Assembly: GCA_037043455.1 (NCBI GenBank)
Contig: JAWPHD010003076.1
Location: 1-64,000, forward strand
DNA length: 64,000 nt
Origin: Cyrtodaria siliqua
Lineage: Eukaryota > Mollusca > Bivalvia > Adapedonta > Hiatellidae
Reading direction: 5' to 3'
Shown here: positions 12,493 through 24,600 of the stretch, in pieces
How the letters are laid out: each line of letters opens with the position of its first letter
How positions within the stretch are numbered: the first letter of the stretch is position 1
Translations under genes and position numbers: made by a program
Notes under the pieces: model-generated
What the model was told of the DNA's origin: nothing
The model's database searches: none
Seen by the model: only the letters and a program-made list of their open reading frames with translations

Positions 12493-12500
12493 TATAAAAA
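12493..12500 (+). promoter_or_regulatory. TATA box of gene A
   Basis: TATAAAAA lies 66 bases before the start codon of the first FAS1 exon at 12566, leaving room for a short 5' leader if transcription starts about 30 bases downstream. Confidence 0.6.
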
Positions 12501-12565
12501 TAGTCGTATTCGCTTAACTGGACATCATTTCGCGATAATTAAAACGGAGATATTTTGAATTAATA

Positions 12566-12719
12566 ATGGACGCCCCAAGGGTCAGTGTTTTGGTTCTTGT
12601 ATCATACATTGTAACGGTTCAGGCAGTTACATTGTACGATGAACTAGCCCCGTTAAATGCTACAACGTTTCTAACATACATAGACAAGGCGGGATTAGGG
12701 GATCAGCTGAAAGGCCAAG
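12566..12719 (+). CDS. Gene A exon 1: signal peptide and start of FAS1 domain 1
   Basis: Starts at the first ATG after the TATA box and encodes 51 residues plus one base (phase 1). The signal peptide is followed by YDELAPLNATTFLTYIDKAG, the usual FAS1 helical lead-in. Donor CAAG|GTAAGTG. Confidence 0.85.
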
Positions 12720-15700
12720 GTAAGTGTGAGATAAGGGGAGCAGCTCAATGTCCAAGGCAGGTAGTAGTATTACTTACCCGCCAAATTTCAAATGTCGTCT
12801 GCTAAAATTTGAATTCAAACCTTCCGGTAAGATTTCATAAATACAGTGTTATGGAAAACATTCTTATGGAGTGGCGAACAATGTAAACCCTGATCAGCCT
12901 GCACATAGTGTGCATGTGGATCTTTCAAATCATCTATTCGGAAAAGTGAATCACACATTTGAATATTTGATCACATATTTATTTTGAATCCGTGATATCA
13001 CTAACTGGAATATATTTCTGGAATAATATTTAAGGAAAATTGTCAGTGTTTTGAATATGTATTATCAAGTATTTATAAGAAATCAGTGATATCATAAATT
13101 GAAATGCGGATATCACCTATTTGAAAACTGGATATCACAATAATGTTACTACCCATCAAGTTTCAGATTGAATGCTGGATATCCAGCAATCCAGCATTTA
13201 CATGCGTTTGAATTTCGGGTGTACATACGTCGTCATTGTGCTTAGGGGTCAATGTTGGGCTCCCATTGCAATATAGTTAACATTTGCGGCCGTCGGCGTC
13301 GGAAAACGAATCTATGCCGACGGCATTTTGCAGTACGGAAACGTAGACCCCGTCGGACCTTTCAATACCTACCGGGTGTACATACGTCGTCATTGTTCTA
13401 AAGGGGTCCAATTGGGGCCAAATGTGGGCTGTCATTACAATATAGTGAACAAACGCGGCCGTCGGCACCGGAATTCAAAATTATGCCGGCGGCAGTGTGT
13501 GGTGGTAAAACGTAGGCCTCGTCGGCCCTACAATACCTATCGGGTGAACATACGTCGTCATTGCTCTAAAGGGGTCCAACTAGGTGTCAAGGTTGTACTT
13601 CCATTGCAATATTGTGAACATATGCGGCCGTCGCCGCCGGAATACGAATCCATGCCGGTGGCAGGTTATGTGTGGTGGTAAGACGTAGACCTCATCGGCC
13701 TCTCCAAAACCAACCAGGTGTACATACGTTGTCATTGTTCTAAAGCGGTTCAATTAGGGGCCAAATATGAGTTGACATTTTAATATAGTGAACATATGCG
13801 GACGTCCGCGCCGGAAAACGAAGCCATGCCGGAGGCAGTGTGTGATAACATAATTTGTTTCATGTCATTTTGTTAACATACATGTACATAAAAGTTATCA
13901 TACTGCCATACTGATGTACTCCTAGCAGTGGCACTGCTATACTTCTATACTGCTATACTGTTATAGTGCTACACTGCCAACTCACGCGCATTCTAAACAC
14001 TCCAGGGATTCAACTGATTAGGTAGGTACCACGTTTTTTACGGTGTTTTGGCCTCGCTTCAGGTAAGAAAAATCTTAATTGCTCATTCCATAGTGCGTCA
14101 ATTTTGATTTGGAAAACGGCACGGAACCCAGAAAAATATGCTGAATCCACGACTATAAAATGCATAAACGAGACTGATGCCTTTTGAAGATTACTTCAGA
14201 AACATTTTCAAAACAACACAATAATTCAGTGATAACAACAACGCTCTACTGCCAAAGTATCTCCGTTTTCCATTTTTTTCAAGTTTTCTTGTGTTCATAG
14301 CTTTTATTTAGATATAGTAATTCAATATTAAACGAGTTATACATTGATTTTAAACAAAAGCAGATAATTTGAGATGAAAAGAAAGCAAATGGAAATATGA
14401 TATCGCCCACGCGGAGTAATTTATACGGTATCGCCCACGCACAATAATGTGTTTGTTTAATGTGCTTTGGTTTACTGCATCCTATGAATGCGGCATTTAC
14501 TATTCCTGTTCGACTTTTATTTCTTTTCTGAACATGCCATAAAACATTTCAGGAATCATTATTTTGTCTCGGAGGAAAGAAACAGGTTGGAGGGCCGGAA
14601 AAAACAAGGAACTGTTTCGACGATGCTGAATTCGTTGCAAAAGGGAGCTCTTTGGGTTCGCTATGAGAGGGCAAGACGTAACGAGTCTAAAATGCTTCTC
14701 ACTAAGAAGATGGTAATAGATGACAGTGTGTAATCTAGCACGGATACTTTATTTAGTGGCATGCTCTATAAACGGAACGTACAGTGTAGCTGTTAACTAT
14801 ATATTACTTACGAAACAATTAGTTTTTAATGGGTTGTTTGCAGTTATTCAATAAAACATACACATTAAATATTTTTTGAAACCGATTTCAATTAAATCGT
14901 ATGAAGTATTAACACGTCCGCCTAGTCGTCTAATTTTCCACACAACTATTTAACCGAAGGTCGTAGTTCAGTGGGTTGTCGTAATGCAAATGCATATTTA
15001 ATTTGAAACTGAAGTATTCGATTTTACTTAGATTCAGTTCCATTATTTCCAGATTGCATCCGGTCCATTAAATGTGCAACTGATAGAAAAGCAATTCATT
15101 TTCTGCTAAAGTTCGCCATTGCAGTGATACACATTGTTATACATTTTACTTGAGTGCTTATTTAAAGAGAAACACGTGCTTTCAGGACCATGTGAACTCA
15201 CCAATGGATACAGTGTTATACTATGAATAGTGACAATCACGTGTCTGTATTTTATGCATTGTACTGCTTATTTAAGCGCGGTTAGATACATACATACCGC
15301 AGTACACAAATAAGTAATACCGGGTATTTTTTTGAAATGTAGTCTGAATGTGGAATTAATTAATCAAGATGAGATTTAAATCCACGCGTCCACAATTTGA
15401 CGTTCCGTTTTCGCCGTATCAAATACAAAACAAACGGTAGACTCAACTATTAGCAATATTTACTTACTGGTGGCGTTGTAAGTTTGCTGCACTATAGAAC
15501 ATCTTGTCACAGCAGGTATACGTTCCTTGACCCATATGCCGAAGCTCGTGTGTTCGAACCCCTTCTTTGCTAGTCAAGGAGATACCACAGTGCCTACATA
15601 CCAGTGCACACTTGGTCTTATTCATCTAAAAATATATAAATACATTACATGTCACTCTTATTGTTTGTATAGTTGATTGAATTAGTACCTGAATATTATA

Positions 15701-18582
15701 AATAAATACATTAACGTGACATTTAAACGACAGTAAGATGGAAAATTACTGTAATTAATGCAAGTAGAAAGCCACATGTCCTCGTTTCATACCAATTACG
15801 ATTTAAAATTATTAAACTGAAGAAGTCGGAAATATTTACATTTCAATATCGTCTGTTCTTCTTATTATAGATGCAAATGGAGGCTCCCGATATAAGGGAA
15901 ATAACCTCAATTTCCTAAGTTAATGATAAACTACATTACAAATAAACAATTAAGAACCATTGCATATAACAAATACATTTAAGAAACCTTGCTTAAAACA
16001 TAACAATAAACTTGATGTGGGCGATATCATATAAATGATTATGCGTGGGCGATATCATCTTTCATTTTCCTTCTTTTCATCTCAGATTATCTGCTTTTGT
16101 TTTAAATCAATGTAAAACTCGTTTAATATTGAAATGCTATATCTAAATAAAAGCTATGAACACAAGAAAACTTGAAACAATGGAAAACGGAGATACTTTG
16201 GCAGTAGAGCGTGGTTGTTATCACTGAATTATTGTGTTGTTTTGAAAATGTTGTTTTCAAAATTGACGCACTATGGAATGAGTAATTAAGATTTTTCTTA
16301 CCTGAAGCGAGGCCAAAACACCGTAAAAAACCGTGGTACCTATCATAAAAAAACACGTGACTTCAGTCGATTCCCTGCAGTGATAATCTGCCGCCAACAC
16401 TTTATATGTTTAACGCGTTTAGATTGAGCGCATGTTCGATAGTTGCAGTTCCGAATAAGAACATTTTCTAACATTTCTAAACGTGTTTAGTATCGAACAT
16501 GCTTAAACATGCATATAGTGACTAAACGGATTTTTAAAGATGTTTCAGTGTAAAACTAATGCAGAGAATTAATTAAACATTAATTTTCAGGAAAATGTTG
16601 TTCTAAGAAGGCGCTTCTTTTGTCGACGTTTCAGTGACTTCTTTTTTAACGGTTACGTGATGATCAAGTCTTTGTGAAAGCATCAGCTCAATATTCGACA
16701 CCTCATTTCATCATCCTTTGTCGGCGTATCCAATAAGTTTGCATGAGCACATGCGTCTACCGGAACTTCCTTCGCAGAGTTGTCTTTCCTTATAAAAGTA
16801 CCTTCGTATGGTGTCCTGTTAGGGCCATCTTACCATCGCATCTTACCACCGACCATAGACTTAGGTCGATGGTCGATGGTAAGATGCGATGGTCGATGGT
16901 AAGATGCGATGGTCGATGGTAAGATGCAATGGTAAGATGCGATGGACCATCGACCATTGCATCTTACCATCGCATCTTACCATCGACCATCGACCATCGA
17001 CTTATGACACACATGCTACGGCCACTCTTTGTATCGAACTTGATCATGTTTTCCATTTCCGAATATTGCAAACAAGTGCTTTTGGGCGAGTGAGGAGTGC
17101 ATACATTGGAGGAATACATGAAACATAATTATATAAAGGAAAGCGGATACATTTCTCAATCAACTTTTTAAATGACACTAATTGATTATAACTATGCATA
17201 AAACATGCAGTGCCTCTCTTTTTAAGGTCAATCATCCTTATATTTTACTAGTTGCCTGAGGGTCTAAAGAAACATTAAGAGCATTGAGAGGACTGGGCGG
17301 TTTTGGAATTTATCTAGTCAATCCACATACAGGGTATTGATCCAGGTTTTTAAAACGATGTCCGCAATTCAAGGTTGGTGAGTATTTTTTCGAGGATTTA
17401 TATAGGCGCGCGTCCTGCCACCCTTCCACCTCCCCACTGGAACCTACTCAAACCCAGACTCAGATGGGCGACATTGCCAAGTTTGTTGTACTTCTGAATT
17501 CAGAATTCCGAACTCCGAAGTTTGAAGTCTGAATATTGTCGAGTTAAACTGAGGATTAAATTGTATCAACTTCACGTGATGGCCAACACTCCTATCAAAT
17601 ATGATTCTAATGCAGCGTTGCTCAATTGGCTAACGCCTCACATTTGCGACCGTAAACCCCCCGATTGACATGAACGATGGTAAGATGCGATGGTCGATGG
17701 TAAGATGCGATGGTAAGATGCGATGGTCGATAGTCGATGGTAAGATGCGATGGTAAGATGCGATGGTAAAATGCGATGGTCGGTGGTAAGATGCGATGGA
17801 CCATCGACTATCGCATCTTACCATCGACCATCGCATCTTACTGTTCGACCATGTTGTGTGGGTGGATGGGTGGTTAGTGGGTGAGTGGGTGTGGGTGAAC
17901 AAAACCTGCTTTGTTCAATTCTAACTAATTGTATATGAGCGTTCAACTAAGGCCTGGCAAAAAAAGTGTGTGTGTTTAGGGTAACCTGACCCTAACTATT
18001 TTTTCTGGTGAAACATATAAATTTTTCCAATTTACCAAAACATATAAAAATCAAGGCTGTTTTGGGTAACAACTGCTACTTTTCTATATATGAAAATAAA
18101 TCCGTTTCTACCCTACCTACGTTTTTCTGGCATGTTACCCTAAACACACATATTTGTTTGTTTGGCCTTATTACGGAATTATAGTTCACCTATAGACGCG
18201 TGCAATATATCAGACTCAGTTATGGCCCTTTTCGGACTTGGACATTGTATAGCATAATAACAACCTTGTGGTCGCAAGTTGTCATTCAGCACTGAAGGGA
18301 TTCAATTAATATTTGGAAGAAATATTTGCCATCACGTGAAAATGATCATATTCATTACTCATTTAGATTCGATAATTTTACCGCAATTATGTCCCTTTAT
18401 GGACTTAAACCTACTTTGATTAGGGCTTAATAAGAACGTTATGGTTCAGTTTTAAAAGGATTACATTCTTATTTGGTAAAATAGTTTACTATCATGTGAA
18501 GATGGACATATTTAATCGTCAATTTAATTCGACAACTTTTACAGCAGTAATGGCCCGTTTTAGACGTATAAATTTGAGGACC

Positions 18583-18617
<35 letters not shown>

Positions 18618-21600
18618 ATTTAAGGGGACTTTACACTCCTGGTTCCCACCAACGCAGCATTTGCACATCTCCCAGCTAATGATTTAGCAGCTGTCGCTAA
18701 CGACAACAATCGTCTGAGCGATATGCTGAAGTACCTGATGGTCAGTGGTGTACACCTTAAATCAGAATTCCTTTTCGGCAGACACTACTTCCTGAACAGC
18801 ACGAATGGACACACGCTAAGAGTGTACAGATCTGCGGTGAGTATTGGAGAGGATGAAACAGTTCACATGAATACACGCTTGGAGTATACAGGACCACGGT
18901 GAGAATTCGGGACGCTTAGCTATGGGAAGCCATAACCGTCAAAATGTGGATATTTACAAACCATTCAATGATAGGCCATTTAATTCAACATGAAGTCATT
19001 TGATGACGTACATATTGATTCTATGCGACGTGTAAACTCAGTTCATTCGTTACAAAGTGAATTGATACGGTTCAAAGTGAAATGATACGGTGTAAAATTT
19101 TAAACCATACGACGCAAAGTTTAAGTTTTCATCGTACCGACTTGTATTTGATTGTATTGCATTAGTTTTTTTGTCAAATGGTTTGTCATTGCACTGAATG
19201 ATTTCTATTTGCGTCGTATGGTTTGAAATTTTACACCGTATCATTTCACTTCGAACCGTATCAGTTCACTTTGTAACGAATGAACAGAGTTTACACGTCG
19301 CATCGAATCAATATGTACGTCATCAAATGACTTTGCGTCGTATGGTTTGAAATTTTACACCGTATCATTTCACTTCGAACCGTATCAATTCTCTTTGTAA
19401 CGAATGAACCGAGTTTATACCGTATCATTTCACTTCGAACCGTATCAATTCACTTTGTAAAGAATGAACCGAGTTTACACGTCGCATCGAATCAATATGT
19501 ACGTCATCAAATGACTTTGCGTCGTATGGTTTGAAATTTTACACCGTATCATTTCACTTCGAACCGTATCAATTCACTTTGTAACGAATGAACCGAGTTT
19601 ACACGTCGCATCGAATCAATATGTACGTCATCAAATGACTTCATGTTGAATTAAATGGCCTGTCATTGAATGGTTTGTAAATATAATATCCACATTTTGA
19701 CGGTTATCGCTTCCCATACAGATCCGTGGAATTTTCGAGGATCAAACAACACAAATGGACACACGCTTAGAGTTTACAGCTCCGCGGTAAGTATTGTGGA
19801 AGATGGAGCAGTACAGATCCTCGGTAAGTACTGGATAGTACTGGTAAGTACTGGAGAGGATGAAACAGTACAAATGAACACATGCTTAGAGTGTCGTATC
19901 CACGGTGCGTATTGGGGAGGATAAAGCAGTACAAATGGACACACGTTTAGAGTGCACATATCCACGGTGCGTATTGGGGAGGATAAAACATTACACATGG
20001 ACACACGTTTAGAGTATACATATCCATGGTGCGTATTGGGGAGGATAAAACAGTACACATGGACTCATGCTTAGAGTATACATATTCACGGTGCGTATTG
20101 GGGAGGATAAAACAGTACAAATGGACACAGGCTTAGAGTATACATATCCACGGTGCGTATTGGGGAGGATAAAACAGTACAAATGGACACACGTTTAGAG
20201 TATACATATCCACGGTGCATATTGGGGAGGATAAAACAGTACACATGGACACAGGCTTAGAGTATACATATCCACGGTGCGTATTGGGGAGGATAAAACA
20301 GTACACATGGACACAGGCTTAGAGTATACATATCCACGGTGCGTATTGGGGAGGATAAAACAGTACAATTGGACACAGTTTAGAGTGCACATATCCACGG
20401 TGCGTATTGGGGAGGATAAAACAGTACAATTGGACACACGTTTAGAGTGCACATATCCACGGTGCGTATTGGGGAGGATAAAACAGTACAATTGGACACA
20501 CGTTTAGAGTATACATATCCACGGTGCGTATTGGGGAGGATAAAACAGTACACATGGACACAGGCTTAGAGTATACATATCCACGGTGCGTATTGGGGAG
20601 GATAAAACAGTACAAATGGACACAGGCTTAGAGAATACATATCCACGGTGGGTATAGGGGAGGATAAAACAGTACAATTGGACACACGTTTAGAGTGTAC
20701 ATATCCACGGTGGGTATAGGGGAGGATAAAACAGTACAATTGGACACACGTTTAGAGTGTACATATCCACGGTGGGTATAGGGGAGGATAAAACAGTATA
20801 CATGGACACAGGCCTAGAGTATACATATCCACGGTGCGTATTGGGGAGGATAAAACAGTACATATGGGCACTGGCTTAGAGTATACATATCCACGGTGCG
20901 TATTGGGGAGGATAAAACAGTACAATTGGACACACGTTTAGAGTATACATATCCACGGTGCGTATTGGGGAGGATAAAACAGTACAATTGGACACACGTT
21001 TAGAGTATACATATCTACGGTGCGTATTGGGGAGGATAAAACAGGACAATTGGACACATGTTTAGAGTGCACATATCCACGGTGCGTATTGGGGAGGATA
21101 AAACAGTACAATTGGACTCACGCTTATAAGGTACAGATCCTCGGTGAATACTAGGGAGAATGAAACAGTACGTATGAACGAACTGCACGCTAAGGTAATA
21201 CTAAGGTGTACAAGGGTAGATAATGAAGCATACTCATAGTTGGTTTGCAACTCATAAGTTCATAAACGCTTACTTGAAAATGCTGTAGCAAAAAAAAGGA
21301 GACGGTAACAACATTTTGATATTCATGTTTATTATCTGTGTTTATATAAACAATTTTCTATGATTCTTTAACGCTGAATACACCAGTCTACTAGTTTTAA
21401 ACATCTTCATATCTCAGGAATACGAGTATAATCACGTGGTCTGTGAAGGCGCGCAATTTGATTGACGTCAAACAATGACGCAAACGTAATAACCACCGGT
21501 AGTGTGAAACATTGCTGTGAATAATTTTCATTAAGGGTATTAAAATATAAATAGAAAGATTTATTATGTATGTATCACTATTTGACATTCCATTGTAAAC

Positions 21601-24600
21601 GTAAATAAATACAAAAAACACTTGCATTTCGGGCTCATGAAATGTGCGAGTGACATTACTGTTAATAATTGAACTCCACAACATGATATCATACAGTTTT
21701 CTTAAATGACGTCAGAGTTAAGGTTAGAATATGTCTTTCTACTATGGGTCAGCATATATCACAGACGTTAATAATACATTTAGCTAGCTTGCTTTATTAA
21801 AATACCCAACGCTGATTGGTTATTGGAGACGTTTTAAAATGTGTATACAAACCACTGACGTCAGGTACGTTAACCGTTAAGACGTCATTTTGAACGCTAG
21901 AAAACACGTTATCCGTTGAGACGTCATTTTAAACGTCAGATACAAAACAACAATGCAATAGAATGCCTTATTTTAAGCGACGATACGTTCCAACTGCACA
22001 TTTAAATCGACTGAACCTGCATATTTGTCTCGTTTGATATTGAGAGTTGGGCATAAATTGTAAGTTTTGACAATTTGTTTGTATGTTGTTCAATCTCTCG
22101 ACAAAATGTGTATCATGATACATAAATATCAATATCAGATAAGAAACCTGGTGTTTGGGACTTGAAACATATCGAAACCTGGGCCTGCGGCCCTCGGTAT
22201 CGATGAACTTCAAGTCCCGCCAACCAGGTATTGATCTGGGACAATATAAACCCGCTGGAAATATTTTATTTCCTAAATAAAATTGTCTTTATGTTTCAGA
22301 CTGGACTTCACTTTAACCAAGCAACAGCCGTGAGAACAGATGTCAGGGCCACAAATGGCGTGATTCACCTAATAGACACAGGTATGCATATGTGTAAATG
22401 TGATTCACCTTAAAACTGTACTGTGTCTGTTGGCAAGGGTCATGTAAGATAATTGTAATTTGATATTGTTAGCTTGTACCAACTTTTAATTTGAATGTAT
22501 TATTAAATATAATACCTTTTTTTACTAATGCGGCTATATTGAAACACAACATGTATATATTACATACACAATGCGTAAATTTCTCAATGTTACCTGTGAC
22601 ATACATATGTTTGCTATTTGCTCTTGTTATTCGAACTTATTCGTCTTATTCCGGACCTCACGTGACAGTGATAGACATCTGTTTATCTGTTTACCTTTTG
22701 ACTTTTATTCCAGTTCTCGATGTACTCTCAAACTGATTGACTTCATAGATAACTGTTAACATCTGTTAATAAAATTTTGTTCCAGTTCTCGATGTACCTG
22801 AAGGAACCGTCATAGACATCCTAGGTAACCCGCAGTACAACGTATCAAAGTTCCTTCAAATTGTACATCAGTCGCATCTCGATAGGAATTATGCAAACCC
22901 CAGTAAGTATTAAAACCCAGTAACAATCAAATCTTTATCAAATCCCAGTTAGTATCAAACCCGAAAAAGCTGATAACCCCAGTAAATATCAAACCCCAAT
23001 ATGTATCAAACCCTAGTAGTTCCAAACTCTAGTACGTATTAAACCTCAGTAAGTATCAAACCAGTATCTAACCACAGTAAGTGCCAAACCCCAGTAAATA
23101 TCAAACCCCAGTAAGTATCAAACCCCAGTAAGTACCAAACCCCAGTAAGTACCAAACCCCAGTAAGTATCAAACCAGTATCAAACCCCAGTAAGTACCAA
23201 ACCCCAGTAAGTACCAAACCCCAGTAAGTACTAAACCCCATTAAGTATCAAACCAGTATCAAACACCAGTAAGTACCAAACCCCAGTAAGTACCAAATCC
23301 CAGTAAGTACCAAACCCCAGTAAGCATCAAAGCCCAATAAGTACATGTATCAAACCCTAGTAAGTGTTATCCTATGTAATCCGAAATACAACGTATCCAG
23401 GTTCCTACATATTGTTGTTACGCAGTCGCACTTCGATTGGAATAATAAGTATCTCGGTATATACTATATATTAATATAACTACGTATGTTTTAGTACGAT
23501 TAACTGACAATATAAAAAACTGTTACTATGTAGTTATATTAAAAACTACTGGATGTTCAAAACAAAATTAAATACATTCACACTACTACGATATATTTCA
23601 AGCAATTGATTCCGGTTTCCTCAATCTTATAATCTGACACTTAAGAGTTCTAACAGACACAACATATATGTATCAAAAGGTAGTTCAGCCATGGCTGTAT
23701 GGCGTTGGGCGGCCGTACATACCATTCTACGCATGAAATGCAACAGGTACTCCCAACGCGCCATGTTATGCTGGGTAAAAATAACATCTTTAAACTGATA
23801 CATTTTGTTTTAGTAAACTATATTTAATATATAGGCAACGACTTTTAATCATGTCAACCCAAAGAATACACGATATAAATGATTTAATACTGTTATGACT
23901 AAGATCACATATTTAACAAAAAAGGTTTTCGAGAGTTTGGGTAAGACTAAAAATCAGCATGAAGGAGATGAAAGCCTTCAAATAATATCTGGTTAAAAAA
24001 TCCCGGATTTTCATATGCACCTGACTATTTTTATATTACGTTTCAGCTGGTCTCAACAGATATACGATGTTTGCGCCCTCCAATGCTGCCATGGCTGCTC
24101 TCCCACAAGCTACCCTGGACAGTCTCAGCCAGGATCTAACTAATCTAAGAAGTGAGGATACAACGCTTGTTTATAATTCATATCCTTATTTAAGATATTC
24201 CTTAGACCTTACTAGCACGTCATTTTTTAAAAGTTTACACATGCATGCTGTCTTCTTGGAAGGACTACTTTTTCTTGTGCAAATTTCCCAACTTCTTGAG
24301 GTTATAATAGCGTAAATGAGTCTCCACTTTACTTCCATAGTAAAGTTAGAATGTTGACAACCTGTTTAAAACTCAAACCTCGTTAGAATTCTGGGAAACT
24401 TACTTTATCATGCAAATAAACATGTCTGCTATTAAACATCAACAAGGAAATAGGGGGTTTAATACCTTCTAAGAAACGTTTCTTCAGTTGTATACTAACA
24501 CCGGGTCAAAGGTCAACACTATTTTTACCCCTTGCAATTTCATACCCTGTCTACTTTCACTTCTCAAGTTTAAATCAAAAACTGTCAAAAACATGATGAG

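Larger units (their letters stand above)
14002..16379. mobile_element. E1: 2.4 kb element with ~400-bp inverted arms, in intron 1 of gene A
   Basis: The left arm (14002-14430) begins CCAGGGATTCAACTGA, then GGTACCACG, TTTTTTACGGTGTTTTGGCC and TCGCTTCAGGTAAGAAAAAT. The right arm (16018-16379) is its reverse complement. The arms continue to GATGAAAAGAAAG and GATATCGCCCACGC. The left arm has about 100 extra bases (14110-14205). The interior holds a C2H2 finger exon on the minus strand and an exon-like frame on the plus strand. The architecture (long TIR, ~2.4 kb, exon-bearing) matches E3 at 25378-27725, though the sequences differ. No target duplication is obvious and no transposase is recognised. 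Confidence 0.75.

Noticed and set aside
13328..13681. 117-residue frame
   Set aside because: It lies within the GC-rich tandem repeat; its repeated peptide (NTYRVYIRRHCSKGVQLG) is a repeat by-product.
17622..17902. His/Pro-rich repeated frames on the minus strand
   Set aside because: They are translations of the palindromic GATGGTAAGATGC cluster.
19774..20507. Open frames of 70-98 residues on both strands through the 62-bp array
   Set aside because: They only reflect repetition of a unit without stops in some frames. Repeated words such as SSPIRTVDMCTL have no domain character.
22903..23365. CRISPR-like array
   Set aside because: The 17-bp units are directly adjacent with no unique spacers, and the context is an intron of an animal gene.
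24067..24315. Frame continuing past gene A exon 5
   Set aside because: FAS1 similarity stops exactly at the donor at 24151; the rest is intron read-through.
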